A DNA stretch of 64,000 nucleotides from Diospyros lotus (GCF_014633365.1 NC_068351.1:26632366-26696365), one strand, 5' to 3'. Shown: positions 21,489 to 34,769, counted from the stretch's first letter. Numbers and translations: made by a program. Notes: a model not told the origin generated them from the sequence alone.

Positions 21489-24029
21489 TGTAACGCCCCG
21501 CTCCCACCTATGGGGGTTACTTACGAATAATCAGCTGACTATTCACATTCTAGGGCAAAGATGAAGAGACGGCTACGTTTCAATGAGAAACGACCTAGGT
21601 GGGAACTAGGTTTTGCCCTCCCTTCGCTCTACTCAAGGATCCGGCAAATATCGAAACGACCCCGCGAAAATAAAACCCGAAACCTCGCAAAGTGTCACCC
21701 TTTCTCAAGCTCTTAATGAAGAGCTAAGGATGACTTCCCAGGATTCAACAAATAAGCTAACTCACTTGCTTCATATAAATTATGGCATAAGGCCTTAATT
21801 ATAAGAAAATAAGTTTTTCTTTGCCCCAACTATTAACCCATTGCTCTCACTTCCAAATCCTTTGGAAAATATTTGGATTGATATTTCTTTGGAAAAATTT
21901 AATAAAATTTTCCTTATCAAATCTCTATTGGTTTTTCTTTTTAATTGTTTCAAAAATACCTCAAATTTTCAACCTTTAGAAAATAAATTTTTGAAATTCA
22001 AACGTCAAGCTTCCTCATCCATTTTCCAAATTTCAAGGAAAATACTCCCCTATTTATTTTCCAAAATATAAGAATTTTTCACAAATGCCTCAAAATTTAT
22101 ATTAATTTAACAATTAATTTGGAGGCTTAAATACTCATTTATTTATTTATTTAAACATGCTTTATTTCAGAAAATCCCAAAATAGCATATATAATTAAAT
22201 AAACAGAAGAAAAAAATAATAAATAAAAAATAATAATTTCAAACAGCAGCAGAGGGAGGGGGCCGTGGTAGCACCAGCCGCGCGCCCAGCTTGCTGCCAC
22301 CCCCATTTTTATTTTAAATATATATATATATTTTTTCTTTTTAACTCAAAATTTCCAGAATACTTAGATACCTCAAATACCTTCCAAAACATCCAAGTTT
22401 TCCACTATCCATCCACATTAAGCATACATACTTAAAAGCTAAATAAATACATCCATATACAAAACAAAACCATACACCATCACACACATTCTTCTTGCTC
22501 CATTTCCTTCAACCTTCCAAAACCTTCTTTCCCTTAAAAGATTCTCCACCTACAAAGAGGTCAAAGGACCTTATGAGCCATTGCTCAGTAAGGGTGCTAT
22601 GCAAAAGTAAATGTAACATGAGAAATAAACATGTAATGCAAATGCAATGCATATAATGGGTAGTCCTCCATGCCCTCATAACCACATAAGTTAAGGCACC
22701 AACCAACCCCTCCCACATCACTAGTCCTCCATATGGCCATAGGTCCACTAAAACACAAAACATGCAAATATGACCATTACATGCAACTCATACAAAACAT
22801 TTACAAATGCAAGCAAACCCTACCACTTGGGGTCATGAAAGGGAAAGAAGTCTTACCTCTTGCTTGCCTTTCTTCTTCCTTCTCCTAATCTTCTTCTTAC
22901 TTTCTTTCTCTTAACAAGTGGGAAAACCTTGGACTAAAATCTCAACTCCCTATTTATAGAGATTTCCTACTCAATCCATGCCAAAACTCAAGATTCCATC
23001 TTAGCCATTGATTTTTCTTTGATTTAAGAGACTCAATCTCAACCCTCAAATACAAGCACAATCCTTGTGCTTTTGCTAAACTCAATCCTAACATTTGATT
23101 TTAAGGGAACCAATCTCTACTCTTTAGAAAAACACAATCCAAGAGACCTAGCATCTTTAAATCTCATCCCTTGATTTTCTTTGGAGGTTAAATCCTCACC
23201 CTCCCTAAAGTTTCTTCTTGAAATTATCCTACCCATGTGGCAATCCATGCCATTGGATTTCTTCAAATTTCAAGACTCAATCACCACCATTGGATCAAGG
23301 CTACATTTCCCATAATTCTCTAATTTCTCAAAATTAATAAATATTGACTAATTTCAAGATTGACTATTTTCCTCATTTCTCATTTAATTTAAATCCCATA
23401 AATTTTCAAGCATTTAATGGAGACTAATATCTATTTCTTTTTTATTTAATTTAAATCACTCTTGAAAGACATAATCCCATTTAATTTGCATTTACTTTAA
23501 TCCACCATTTTTCCACATAAATGCATGACTAATTTCTATTTAATAAGGAATTTCTTTAATTCTCACCATAATGACTCTCATTTAATGCTTGAGAGACTAT
23601 TTTTCTTTTCTTTTTGATTTTTTTTAAATCCCACTCTTGCTTCACAAGATCATGCCAAGTGTCTCACTTACACTTAATTCAACAATTTCTTATTCTCATA
23701 TTTAATTAAATCCCTTTCCATGAGATCTTTCCAAGTGTCACCAATCCACCTTACTTGGCTCCCATTTTAATTCCACATTTTTCCATTCATTTTCCCATGC
23801 ATTTAAACAATAATTAAATTCTCCCAAAATCAATTCTCTAATATAAATATTTTCTCTACAAAAATAATTTACCTTTTATGGGATGGGACTCCAAATTACC
23901 GTTTTGCCCTTCTTAAGGCATCCTATATATTATGTGCCTTCTCTTTGATTCAAGGGCAATTATGAAAATTTTCATATACCATTATTCTCTTAATTGACAA
24001 TTTTATCATGGTTCTTCAAGGGTATTACA
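21489..24029 (-). mobile_element. Solo gypsy LTR (Y1)
   Basis: This 2541-bp LTR, with ends TGTAACGCCCCGC and GGGTATTACA, sits between perfect 5-bp duplications TCTAA (21484-21488 and 24030-24034), with no internal region. Removing it rejoins the X1 sequence to match X2. It is assigned to the minus strand because its TGTAATACCC start is at the high end. It arose by LTR-LTR recombination. A related LTR is at 55602-58238. Confidence 0.88.
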
Positions 24030-24176
24030 TCTAAGTCCCAGGGCATTCCCTACCGTCAATTCGACAGTTTCATTAATTAATTTCTCAAAGCCGACTTTTG
24101 GGCTTCCAGGACCACTAGAGGTCCTTTCAAAATAATAAAAAAATTATACATTTTTCAATACCATGTAATACCGATT
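24030..24176 (-). repeat. Gypsy-type LTR X1, segment 3 (5' end of the LTR)
   Basis: The last 147 bp of X1 match 39985-40130 of X2 (GGGCATTCCCT, AAAATTACTGAAAAAT-like, CAATACCATGTAATACC). The terminal TACA of X2 is TACC here. Confidence 0.65.
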
Positions 24177-25437
24177 ATTACAAAAGGCCATGTGGCCTTC
24201 TGGGTGGCCTTGAGTGGTTAGCGGGAGGAAGGCCATGTGGCCTTCCGGGTTACAAGAAGCAGCTAACGGAAGGAAGTTAGTTCCATAGTGTTTGATTGTG
24301 TTGGTGGTTATTGTTGTAGCTTGAAAACTATGATAATAGAATTTGTAATGAGGGAAAGCTGGAGTCGAGGCAGAGCGAGGTAGACAACTGGAAGGAGCTT
24401 GCTGATGGAGATAGGCGTTGGGTAGTTTCGGTCCTCGATGTACTAACCAGGGTCGTAGGTGGACTTCTGAGGGCATCCTCGGGAGCGCCTGTAAATGGCC
24501 TCTTGTGTGCTTGGAGCATATCTGCACTCACAAGAATAGGTTAGAAGGCACACGGGGATTCCTCACCCGTGTATGCTCTCTAATGCTTAAGTCAGTACCA
24601 AATAGAAAAACGGCTCATTAGACAAGTAAAATCATGCTATTATTAGATATGGAATAGTTATACATTTCTTGATGAGAAAAGGTCAATCTCGATGCAGTTA
24701 CAAGGAACCAGGGATATACCTGCATGTTAGTCGCATTCAAATGGGCTTAAGAGGAATCCCCCCAGGAGGGACAATCAACCTAGGGGGCCCTCTGGGAGAA
24801 GGTAGGCCTCACGACGGGCTGCCGAAGCAGGGTTTTGGCCTCTAGCTAGGGGGCCTTCCCTGGCGCAACACCGGGCCTAACGGGAGATATCTCGAAGTGA
24901 TGCTTACTTGACCACTGCTTCCTTAGAGGACACATCTCACTCCATGGACGCCAACACACTATATTACATCATATAGGCATATTACATGCGAAATCATATA
25001 AACATTATATATATTGTCTAGCGACCATGCCCCTGGCCAAAGCAGTATGCCCACATATACATATATACATGCACTTTATACATTATATGTCAACCTTAGC
25101 ATATCATATAAGGCCATCCCAATCCATAAAGCCACATCATTGGCCATCACGCGAGCATATATGACACACTTATATATATACATAGTTTGGTTGCTACTCA
25201 CACAAGCCTTGTCATTATACATATATATACACATATACATATAATATATATCAAAAACAAGGGGGAGGAAGGAGGCCTTGCGGAGAGAAGCCTCTCGGAA
25301 AGACGCCTCTCTGAGAGCCCTCTTCCCGAGAGGGAAGAACTTCTCAGGAAGAAAGCTTCCTGAGAGACGACTGGCCGAGGCACCTCATGCCTTTCCGAGA
25401 GAATTCTAGCAGAGGGAGGTGCGTCGCTGTGGAGAGA
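24177..25437. other. Unassigned noncoding repeat, left of gypsy element W
   Basis: No gene or element domain is seen. The stretch contains an inverted GGCCATGTGGCC pair (24186 and 24232), an AT-rich ATATATAC tract (about 25060-25250) and several CTCTCNGAGAG-type palindromes near 25270-25430. Similar palindromes resume at 34040 on the other side of element W, so the two flanks are one older repeat. Confidence 0.5.
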
Positions 25438-25442
25438 CCAAC

Positions 25443-27619
25443 TATAATATCCCATATTTTTGTAAGGTTGTCACGTATTTTAAGTGAGTTTAAAATACCA
25501 AAAAATGGGTTTGAGAGGGCAATAAGTAACTGAATCGACTGCAGGGAGTGCCCTGGAGCTTAGATACCTAAGGACAAAGGTATATATTTGACGAGCGTCT
25601 TGAGGCAAGATTTATGATGTTGAAAGAAATAAAATAAGAGAAGATTTTTCGGTTAAGCTAAAGTTATAGCCTAAAAAGACCGAATGCTGGTAAGGGCTTC
25701 TCGGAAATCGTATATATCAAGTAATTTTAAGTTATTAAATTTGAGATTTTAAGTATCTCAATAAATTTGATATTTGAGAGTGTAATTGTAATTAGAGAAT
25801 TATCTAAACGAAATAAGGATAAAATTAAGAGCTTATGTGGTAAAATATTAAAGTTGAGGACTTGAAATAAGGGCCAAAATGTCATTTGGAAGAACTTTGG
25901 GGAATTAGCTTAGATTTCAAAAGTTGAATTCATTCTAGCTTTGGATTTCAAAAGCCATTCAATTATAGGTTTGAGTCTTTGGAGTCCATGGCTAAGATTG
26001 TGACAAGTGGCATAATGTGATTGGTTGGAGAAATCTATATGTAGGCACAATGGGTTGTTCTCAAATCATTCCAAGAAAGTTTGAGAGTTGAGGCACTCTA
26101 AGAGGAGGAGCTTGCTCTAGAGAGAGAGTAGGAAGTTTGGCAAGAAGGCGAGAAGAAATCGAAGGAGAAGCCGGGGAGAACGAGCCTCATCGGAGTTACG
26201 AGCTTTCGCCTGAGTTCACAAAAATTAGTCATAAAAAAAGCTAGGTAAGTTCAATATTTTTTATAATCCTGTAGAGGGGAAAGAGAGGGTTGTGTAGGTT
26301 CAAACGGGGATCAAATCGGAGTTAAAACGAGGGAGATGTGGCCGAAATACGAAAACGACGCAATGCTATCCGAAATCTGGTAGCAGCGCGTGAGATACAT
26401 GCGCCGGAAGTGGCTGCGCGTGAAGGTGCATAAGCCATATTCTGGAGCCTCGTGAGGGGCCTATTTTTCTCCAAATTTTCCAATTATGCCCCTAATTTAA
26501 TACTCCTCAACCCTATATAAAAATATTTGATGTTAGGTTTACCAAAACATCTGTTTTCGGCAGAAAACTAGGCCGTTTGCTGTGAAATTATACTGTCCAA
26601 GAGATAATCCAACAAGGTGAGACTCCTATACTCCAAATCTTATTTTTTATTCTCTTATGAGAGACTTCTATTGCATGAGACGTGTTTTGTGAAGTTTTTA
26701 TACATAAACTCTTGTTATTCTCTTACGTGAAATCATGTTGCATATATGAAATGTATTTTTTTTTTGGAAAATATATGCTATTGGCTTTTTAATTGTTCCA
26801 TTTATAAAATTCTTGTGGCCATACTGTTGTACCTATTTGTTGTTGGCCGAGGGCAAAAGTCGGATATCCCCCGAGAGGCGCTATGTGTGCGCCATCGAGA
26901 AAGCTCTCGTGGGGAAGACCGTGAGCCTAAGGAATAATAGATGGGGTGCTTGCATGAGTGCTATGAGGTCGGGCCGAAGTGACATGGTTAGGGACCTCCC
27001 GAGAGGCACTATGCGTGCGCCATTGAGAAAGCTCTCATTAGAGGAGGCTGACATGTTCACGAGGCACTTCGGAGTAGTTCTCGATTATTTTCCTCATACG
27101 TTTTATACCTAATCATGTATCGATATAAACTGTTTTTGGAGTTTCTCACTAGAAGATTCATCTTTTAATTGGACTACGTCCCTGGAATATTCAAACGTTC
27201 TAGGTTTGACGAGCGGCTCTAAGGGAAATGAGGTTGTTGAAGAATTAGCTTAAATTACTGTCTGTAGCATGATTAGTATATTTTTGTTTATGTGCGAACC
27301 TATGTAATTTTGAACATGTTTAAGATGTTCAGTTATCACTTGATGATATCCATGTAATATATTTTGTAGACGTCTTGAACAATTTTATGATAAATAAAGC
27401 ATTATGGTTGTGAACCATATCAAGTTCGATCCAGCTTCCGCATTTGTAATGATATCACCTGTCTTAGCTGTATGATTATCGGATTTGTTAGGCTGAGAAG
27501 GTAAAAATTAGGGTTTTGGGGATATTGTGTGTTATGTATGACAGTTATTGTGATATGAAAAATTTTTATATTCCCGAAACCCTAAGTTATAACACGCTCA
27601 AGAAATTTGGGGTGTTACA
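25443..27619 (+). repeat. Element W 5' LTR
   Basis: The LTR is 2177 bp. The first two bases are TA instead of TG, seen by comparison with the 3' LTR. A TATATAAAAA box is at about 26514. A duplicated internal motif, CCCGAGAGGCGCTATG...GCCATCGAGAAAGCTCTC, occurs at about 26870 and 26998. It ends GGGTGTTACA. Confidence 0.9.
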
Positions 27620-27621
27620 GT

Positions 27622-27633
27622 TGGTATCAGAGC
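27622..27633 (+). other. Primer binding site (initiator tRNA-Met)
   Basis: TGGTATCAGAGC begins 3 bp after the 5' LTR of element W and is the standard iMet-complementary site of plant LTR elements. Confidence 0.92.
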
Positions 27634-30600
27634 TTAAGTTTATTGGAAGACTTAAATGACTCTGATATAGTTGATATTAGAACGGAATATTATTTGGAGA
27701 CTTAGGAGAAGTTTGACTGGAAGACTTAAGAGGATCCGATATTGATAGAACCAGTTAGTAGGAACCCTAAGTGAAGGCTTAGGGGAAAGAGACTAATGGT
27801 TCATAAGACGAAACCCCTATTTGGAGATTCGGGGATTGACGACTGAAGTCTTAAAGGTTATGGATTTAAGTGTGATGTAGTGAAAGTGCATGTCTAGGAA
27901 AGTTCTGGCTAAGGAAAGACTTGGTATTTAAGTGTGTCCATTTGTGACCCGCCTCTCTTTCCTGGGAACTTACCTGGTATACTATTCATGTACATACACT
28001 ATTCCAGTATACAGTTACTATTCTCAGTGAATAGTAGAAGCTTGATGGAAGTTAGTTCAAGCAAAATGATCTAGCTATTGAAGTTAGGATCCAATGATAT
28101 GATTCGGGTGTAAGGTTGACTCGGTAACCATGATTATGGATCTGAGAGATTTAGAGACTATTGATTTAAGGTCGCTAGTCAAAATCTTCACAGTGAAAGA
28201 TAAGATAACTGATAGTTATTGAGGATGACCGAATCATGAATGATTAATCTGATGTGGCATGGCTTAGCTGATAAGTTAAGGATCAAATGATAAGGATTTT
28301 TCGAGGAACATTTAGTGCCACGGAAATAAGATGTATAGATAAGAGATCCAACGGATTAGATCAAGCGAGAGACCGAAGATAGTCAAGGGACGACATGTGA
28401 GTTATGTCAATTAAATGAGGTGATACTGGTGCACCTGATGTGACTCCCAAGGATGGGATAACCCTAGCAGCGTGACGGTACTGTTGATTCGGTGTTCGCA
28501 GTGACAGATCTAGATCTAGGGACCCACATGTAGATGGCTGATGGATGGCTTGCGGTAAGGTACGGGAGGCCCGTCGACCGAAGCATCATAAGCAGATTGC
28601 ATGGGAAACGATAAGATGCTAAAGACTTGGGACAACCCAGTAGGATCTGTGCCTTGTAGAGGGGTTTAAAGTCCCAATGGTCTAGGATGTGAGATGTGCC
28701 ATTAGTTGTGATTAATCGAGGCCGAAAGCCTCGGGAATCTAAATGTGATGAATTGAATATGGACTGAGTGTCCTATTTAAAGAATTGTATTTGGGTTCGT
28801 GGTCATCTTGGGAATGGGTGACACGATAAATAGTGCGAGGCTCGAGGAGTAGAATACCTCGATGTTTAGTACAGCAATGCTAAGTGAGATCATGGGATGG
28901 TCGTGTCTGCAATTGTTGTGTATTGCAGAAGGAGTTAGACACGTGGCTGCGATAGTGAATGATAGTTCTCGGAGGACTACAACGGGACTGTGCAGTTTTA
29001 CTCGAGGCATACCTATGTGGGGGTTGACGCTTGGTGTAGGAGCAAGCCTACTATGTGATCGGGTTGATGGTGACAGCTTGTGTGCTGGCTGACGGTGAAT
29101 GTAGTGCCTAGGAGGAACTAATTTGATAGTCGCAAGTTGATAGTCAGCTGGATCTAAAGAATGGAACCTCGGTGAGTGAGATTTCGAGTAGTAGAGCATG
29201 GCTAGTCTAAAACCTTGATGATGAGTTGTGGAAATCTCGGTTCAAGGAAGAGATCAGGTACCAAAAAAGGTCAGACTTGCTTGATAGGTGGTAGCAATGA
29301 AAAAGGGAATGATGAGATACCTAGTTAACAGAATTTGTGACTACGGTTTAGTGTACCAAAGGGGCTTATAGATTTAGAGATTGTGGACTCAGAGTAAACC
29401 TAAGAGAAGGTTTGCATGAGGAATACCATAGAGGTTAACGTTGTTAGAACCTGATAAATGAGTAGAAAGTTGTATGTGGCTAGATTTGCAATGCCACTAT
29501 GAATCGTGGGATTTAAGCCAAGAATTCTGAGGAGCCTAGTGAGTTCGAGGATTTGAAACATACTGAGTGTATGCAAGGAAGTCACGTCTCAGAGCTGACT
29601 TCCAATAGGCTAAAAGGCGACCCTAGCCTTGTGATCACCCATGCAAGAACCTTGGCTGTGTGATGGGGTGAGGGAGGTGCGATGACCTGCCTAAAAGTCT
29701 GGTAGGCCTAGAACCTTAGCCATGATAAGGTGAGGGAGGTGCGATGATCGGACCAAAAGTCCTATAGGCAAGGTGGGTAACCCCAGGTTTGTTGTTGGAA
29801 ATGGGTGTGTGTGACCACTAGCCCTGAATGGTGGTAAGGGAGGTGTGAATGCCGCCCAAAGTCCGGTCAGCCCAAAGTAGTTAAGGGAGGAGATTTCTAT
29901 AGTGCCTTGGATTTTGGAATTGAGGTAAGGTTACCTTGAGAAAGTGACTCGTGGGATCGGGTCATGTAAGTTTGGTGTCAACTTAGCTGATAAAGTGAAG
30001 TCTTGGGCCTTGTAAAGGTTTCGAGTTGGAAATTTTGATTGTCCATGATTTGGGATGTGATGATTTGATGTATAAAGTCATTGAGATGATAGTATATACG
30101 TGTAAGGATGACATGCGATAATCAAAAGTCTGGGTACGATCTGTGAGATGGGACATGTAGATAGGTTATGCTTTAGGCAACCGCATGGGACCCAAATCAT
30201 TATTAGCCAAAAGGCAGATCTTTGGAAGATTTATGTAATGGTTTGAGGTGTATAGCTCAAGACCATAGTGAAATTTCGTTGGGAGTTGAAATCGAACCTA
30301 TGGGATGTCTGATGGTGGTTTCAACACCTATGGGAAGGAATATGGAGTCCTCAGAGGTGAGTGACCTGAGGATCCATGAGGTTTGGAGTTAAGTCTGGTA
30401 CAAGAAGTAGTGCCAAAAGTGACGGAGGAAGAGACCAGAGCTTTGTCATAGGATCCCTAAGCTGTCTGTGATAAGATTAAAAGTATGTTGAGATTGGCAG
30501 GCTTTTGTCAGAGACTCGTGAAGAGAATTTCTGGAATAGTTGTATCCATGTTAGGACTCGTGAGGAGTCAAGTGAGAATGGTCTGTCGGATGCAATGAGA

Positions 30601-30690
30601 GCTTGCGATAGCTCAAAGGTTTAGGTTACGTGATAATGCAACGTGAATGGTGATTGTATTTGGATCACGTCAAGGCACAATGTGAACTAC
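27634..30690 (+). other. Element W internal region, no coding capacity
   Basis: About 3 kb follow the primer binding site with stops in all frames and no recognisable gag, protease or RT. A degenerate repeat of about 60-70 bp (GTGAGGGAGGTGCGATGA...AAAAGTC...GGTAGGC) occurs three times between about 29645 and 29875. Confidence 0.6.
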
Positions 30691-30930
30691 CCTATGTATG
30701 ACTTAGAGCTGGCAGTTGAGATATGTGCTATTAAGGTTATGGAGGCACTACCAGTATGATGAGATGTATGAGGTGCTCACAGACCACAAAAGTCTGAGGT
30801 ATGTGTTCTGGCAGAAAGAGCTGAACATGAGGCAGCGACTGTGGATGGAGCTCCTGAAGGACTACAACTGCACCTTTTGTATCACCCGGGGCATGCCAAT
30901 GAGGTGGCCTGGTTGATGGCCCAGGGGTGG
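30690..30930 (+). pseudogene. Gypsy RNase H remnant
   Basis: The translation contains YDLELAVE-like, LRLWRHYQYDEMYEVLTDHKSLRYVF and QKELNMRQRLWMELLKDYNC, the conserved part of the Ty3/gypsy RNase H domain just before integrase. The ...HPGHANEVAW segment continues in another frame, so at least one frameshift is present. No upstream RT core (YVDD) was found. Confidence 0.85.
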
Positions 30931-31539
30931 CCGCTGTTAAGGCTTTTAAGCCTGATGTTGGTGAGTGTAGTGCCGAAAGGTTTGTCCGTCTTGATAGCTG
31001 ACCTGGCGATTCGGCTGGATTTGGAGACCGAGATACGAGAGACTAATGGGGGAGACCGGTGTATACATCTATGGATAGATAAGTGTGGCCAGCCCAGGGG
31101 TTCTGATTTTTGAGATGCGAGATGACATTCTCAAGTTTCGGGATAGTATGTGCGTGCCTAAGTTTGGGAGGAGCACTTGCCATTGGTTGAATTCATGTTA
31201 CCACGGCAGCATCGGAATGGCTTCTTATATGGTTTATGTGGAATAACACTATCGGTCGCCCGATATACCAAAACTATCGACCGTTGGACCCTCAGTCGAG
31301 CAGTCCCTATGGTTGAACCGAGTGGGTGGGGCAGTCCATACCTGGGTTAGGAATGTCGGGACCAATGGATGTGAGGAAGCCTTTGCCAGCAGGTGCACTA
31401 GATTCCTTTGGGGAAGAGCGATCCCATGTCGGGCCGACGGGGGGATGCTAGATGTATGGGTGCTAGTTGTCGACTGTTGAGGTATGGTTGTTGGCCGTTC
31501 TTATTTGCTCACCACCAGAAAAGTTAGATTGGAAATATT

Positions 31540-31663
31540 GGAATTTTATGAACTATGAGATATGTATGAGATATGTCCAAGATGTGAAATGGCTTATTTT
31601 GATCTTTGGAGATTGCTTGCATGAGCCAATTTCGAGGATAAAATTCTTTTAAGGGGGGTAGAT
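31540..31663 (+). pseudogene. End of gypsy pol and polypurine tract
   Basis: The text ending ATTTCGAGGATAAAATTC, TTTTAAGGGGGGTAGAT resembles the C-terminal end of Tekay/Del pol. It is followed by the polypurine tract AAGGGGGGTAGA (31651-31662) directly before the 3' LTR. Integrase between 30930 and 31540 is not recognisable. Confidence 0.65.
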
Positions 31664-34012
31664 TGTAATACCCCATATTTTCGTAAGGTTGCCACGTATT
31701 TTAAGTGAGTTTAAAATATCAAAAAATGGGTTTGAGATGGCAGTAAGTCACCAAATTGACTGCAGGGAATACCCTGGAGCTTAGATACCTAAGGACAAAG
31801 GTATATATTTGATGAGTGTCTCGAGGCGAGATTTATGACGTTGAAAGAAATAAAATAAGAGATGATTTTTCGGTTAAGCTAAAGTTATAGCCTAAAAATA
31901 TCGAAAAATAGGTTTGAGAGGGCAGTAAGTCACCGAATCGACTGCAAGGAGTGCCCTGGAGCTTAGATACCTAAGGACAAAGGTATATATTTGACGAGTG
32001 TCTTGAGGCGAGATTTATGACGTTGAATGAAATAAAATAAGAGACGATTTTTCAGTTAAGCTAAAGTTATAGCCTAAAAAGACCGAATGATGGTAAGGGC
32101 TTCCCGAAAAACGTATATTGATTTTGAGTTATTAAATTTGAGATTTTAAGTATCTCGATAAATTTGATGTTTGAGAGTGTAATTGTAATTAGAGAATTAT
32201 CTAAACGAAATAAGGATAAAATTAAGAGCTTATGTGGTAAAATATTAAAGTTGAGGACTGAAATAAGGGTCAAAATGTCATTTGGAAGAACTTTGGGGAA
32301 TTAGCTTGGATTTCAAAAGTTAAATTCATTCTAGCTTTGGATTTCAAAAGCCATTCAATTATAGGTTTGAGTCTTTGGAGTCCATGGCTAAGATTGTGAC
32401 AAGTGACATAATGTGATTAGTTGGAGAAATCTATAAATAGGCATAATGGGTTGTTCTCAAATCATTCCAAGCAAGTTTGAGAATTGAGGCACTCTAAGAG
32501 GAGGAGCTTGCTCTAGAGAGAGAGTAGGAAGTTCGGCAAGAAGGCAGGAAGAAATCGAAGGAGAAGCCCGGGAGAACGAGCCTCGTCGGAGTTACGAGCC
32601 TTCACCGGAGTTCACCAAAATCAGTCAGAAAAAAAGCTAGGTAAGTCCAATTTTTTTTTGATAATCCTGTAGAGGGGAAAGAGAGGGTCGCATAGGTTCA
32701 AATGGGGATCGAATCGGAGTTAAAACGAGGGAGATATGGCCAAAATATGAAAACAACGCAATGCTGTCCGAAATCTGGTAGCAGCGCGTGAGATACACGC
32801 GTCGGAAGTGGCTGCGCGTGAAGGTGCATAAGCCACATTCTGGGGGCGCGTTAGGGGCCTATTTTCCTCCAAATTTTCCAGTTATGCCCCAAATTTAATA
32901 CTCTTCAACCCTATATAAAAATATTTGATGTTAGGTTTACCAAAACATGTGTTTTCGGTAGAAACCTAGGCTGTTTGCTGTGAAATTATACTGTCCAAGA
33001 GATAAACCAACAAAGTGAGACTCATATACTCCAAATCTTATTTTTTATTCTCTTATGAGAGACTTCTATTGCATGAGACGTGTTTTATGAAGTTTTTATA
33101 CATAAACTCTTGTTATTCTCTTACGTGAAATCATGTTGCATATATGAAATGTATTTTTCTAGAAAATATATGCTATTGGCTTTTTAATTGTTCCATTTAT
33201 AAAATTCGTGTGGCCATACTGTTGTACTTATTTGTTATTGGCCGAGTGCAAAAGTCGGATATCCCCCGAGAGGCGTTATGCGTGCGCCATCGAGAAAGCT
33301 CTTGTGGGGAAGACCGTGAGCCTAAGGAATAATAGATGGGGTGCTTGCATGAGTGCTATGAGGTCAGGCCGAAGTGACATGGTTAGGGACCTCCCGAGAG
33401 GCGCTATGCGTGCGCCATTGAGAAAGCTCTCATTGGAGGAGGTTGACATGTTCACGAGGCACTTCGGAGTAGTTCTTGATTATTTTCCTCATACGTTTTA
33501 TACCTGATCATGCATCGATATAAACTGTTTTTGGAGTTTCTCACTAGAAGATTCATCTTCTAATTGGACTATGTTCCTGGAATATTCAAACGTTCCAGGT
33601 TCGACGAGCGGCTCTAAGGGAAATGATGTAGCTGAAGAATTAGCTTAAATTACTGTTTGTAGCATGATTAGCATATTTTTGTTTATGTGCGAACCTATGT
33701 AATTTTGGATATGTTTAAGATGTTCAGTTATCACTTGATGATGTCCATGTAATATATTTTGTAGACGTCTTGAACAATTTTATGATAAATAAAGCATTAT
33801 GTTTGTGAACCATATCAGGTTCGATCCAGCTTCTGCATTTGTAATGATATCACCTGTCTTAGCTGTATGATTATCGGATTTGTTAGGCTGAGAAGGTAAA
33901 AATTAGGGTTTTTGGGATATTGTGTGATGTAGGACAGTTATTGTGATCTGAAAAATTTTTATATTCCCGAAATCTTAAGTTATAACACACTCAAGAAATT
34001 TGGGGTGTTACA
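31664..34012 (+). repeat. Element W 3' LTR with a 182-bp internal duplication
   Basis: The LTR is 2349 bp, from TGTAATACCCC to GGGTGTTACA, highly similar to the 5' LTR. It is about 172 bp longer because of one extra tandem block near its start. Confidence 0.92.
31717..32080 (+). repeat. 182-bp tandem duplication in the W 3' LTR
   Basis: The block running from AAAAATGGGTTTGAG to AAAGTTATAGCCTAAAA occurs twice, offset by 182 bp. It is single in the 5' LTR (about 25500-25680). The two copies differ at several bases, such as AATTGACTGCAGGG versus AATCGACTGCAAGG. Confidence 0.88.
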
Positions 34013-34017
34013 CCAAC

Positions 34018-34769
34018 ACCGCTGAAAGTTGCCATGCATGCTGAGAGAGCTACTGCTCTCCGAGAGATGCATGTCCTCTCAGAGAGAACCTGCGTTGTTG
34101 CTTCCTTGCCAGGGGAGACTATCGCCGCTAGAGAAGCTGCCGAGAGGGGGGATGCGAGAGAAGACGAAGCCGAGAGGGGCTTGTGGAGAGCTAGGCCACC
34201 GAGAGCTCTGGTCGTATCTCCGAGAAGGGGCTCGGCCTTACTAAGGGGATTTGCAGCCCTTGTCGAGAGAGACGCCCTAGCCGCTGAGAGAGAAGAAAGC
34301 CTCTCCAAGAGAGGAAAATCTCTCTCTGAGATATAATGGCAGAGAGCACCTTCCAAGAGCCAAAAAAGGGGTCCCCACTTTTTTATCTTCTTCCCCCTTA
34401 TGTACCCTTGGACTTCTCTTTTGTTACACCTTTAGTCTCTTCCTTTATTACACTTTCACCCCCCCTAAACTTGGTCATTTGCACTTTGGCCCTAATATTG
34501 ATTCTTTGGCCATATAGCCGTGGTTTCTTCTTGGGAAACGTGTCCTAGCTCGAGACCACTTTTGGGATTTGCCTGCCTAGGCTTAATGACCAAAATACCC
34601 CTAGGCACCTAATGACCGAAATACCCCTAGGTAGACACTTGGGAATTCTATGGCATAACAGTTATAAATTAGAGTACATCAGTGGCTAGAGAGAGAAATT
34701 TGTAAGGTACAATGAACTATGTCTACTGTCATTGTTTAACATGAAATTTTTGCCCCCATTTCCCCAACA
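34018..34769 (-). repeat. Candidate start of a minus-strand LTR
   Basis: The minus strand reads TTTTGGGGGCGCTGG then TTGTTGGGGAAATGGGGGC, which looks like a polypurine tract followed by an LTR start (TGTTGGGG at 34769). The sequence extends left through CTCTCCGAGAG-type palindromes to element W and probably resumes at 25437. No second LTR was found. This is a tentative call. Confidence 0.35.

Larger units (their letters stand above)
25443..34012 (+). mobile_element. Decayed Ty3/gypsy element W (Tekay/Del-like)
   Basis: This 8570-bp element has two LTRs and a perfect 5-bp target duplication CCAAC (25438-25442 and 34013-34017). The primer binding site matches initiator tRNA-Met. Its internal region is only about 4.04 kb and has no intact frame. 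An RNase H remnant, the end of pol and the polypurine tract identify it as gypsy. The long LTRs starting TGTAATACCCC and the pol end NFEDKILF-like point to the chromovirus Tekay/Del group, less certainly. It is a non-autonomous or heavily decayed copy. Confidence 0.9.

Noticed and set aside
24144..24527. Minus-strand 127-codon frame
   Set aside because: It crosses the boundary between LTR X1 and an unrelated repeat, so it cannot be an old gene; no domain is seen.
27620..27640. tRNA gene fragment (TGGTATCAGAGC)
   Set aside because: It sits directly after an LTR end and is only the primer binding site; there is no cloverleaf around it.
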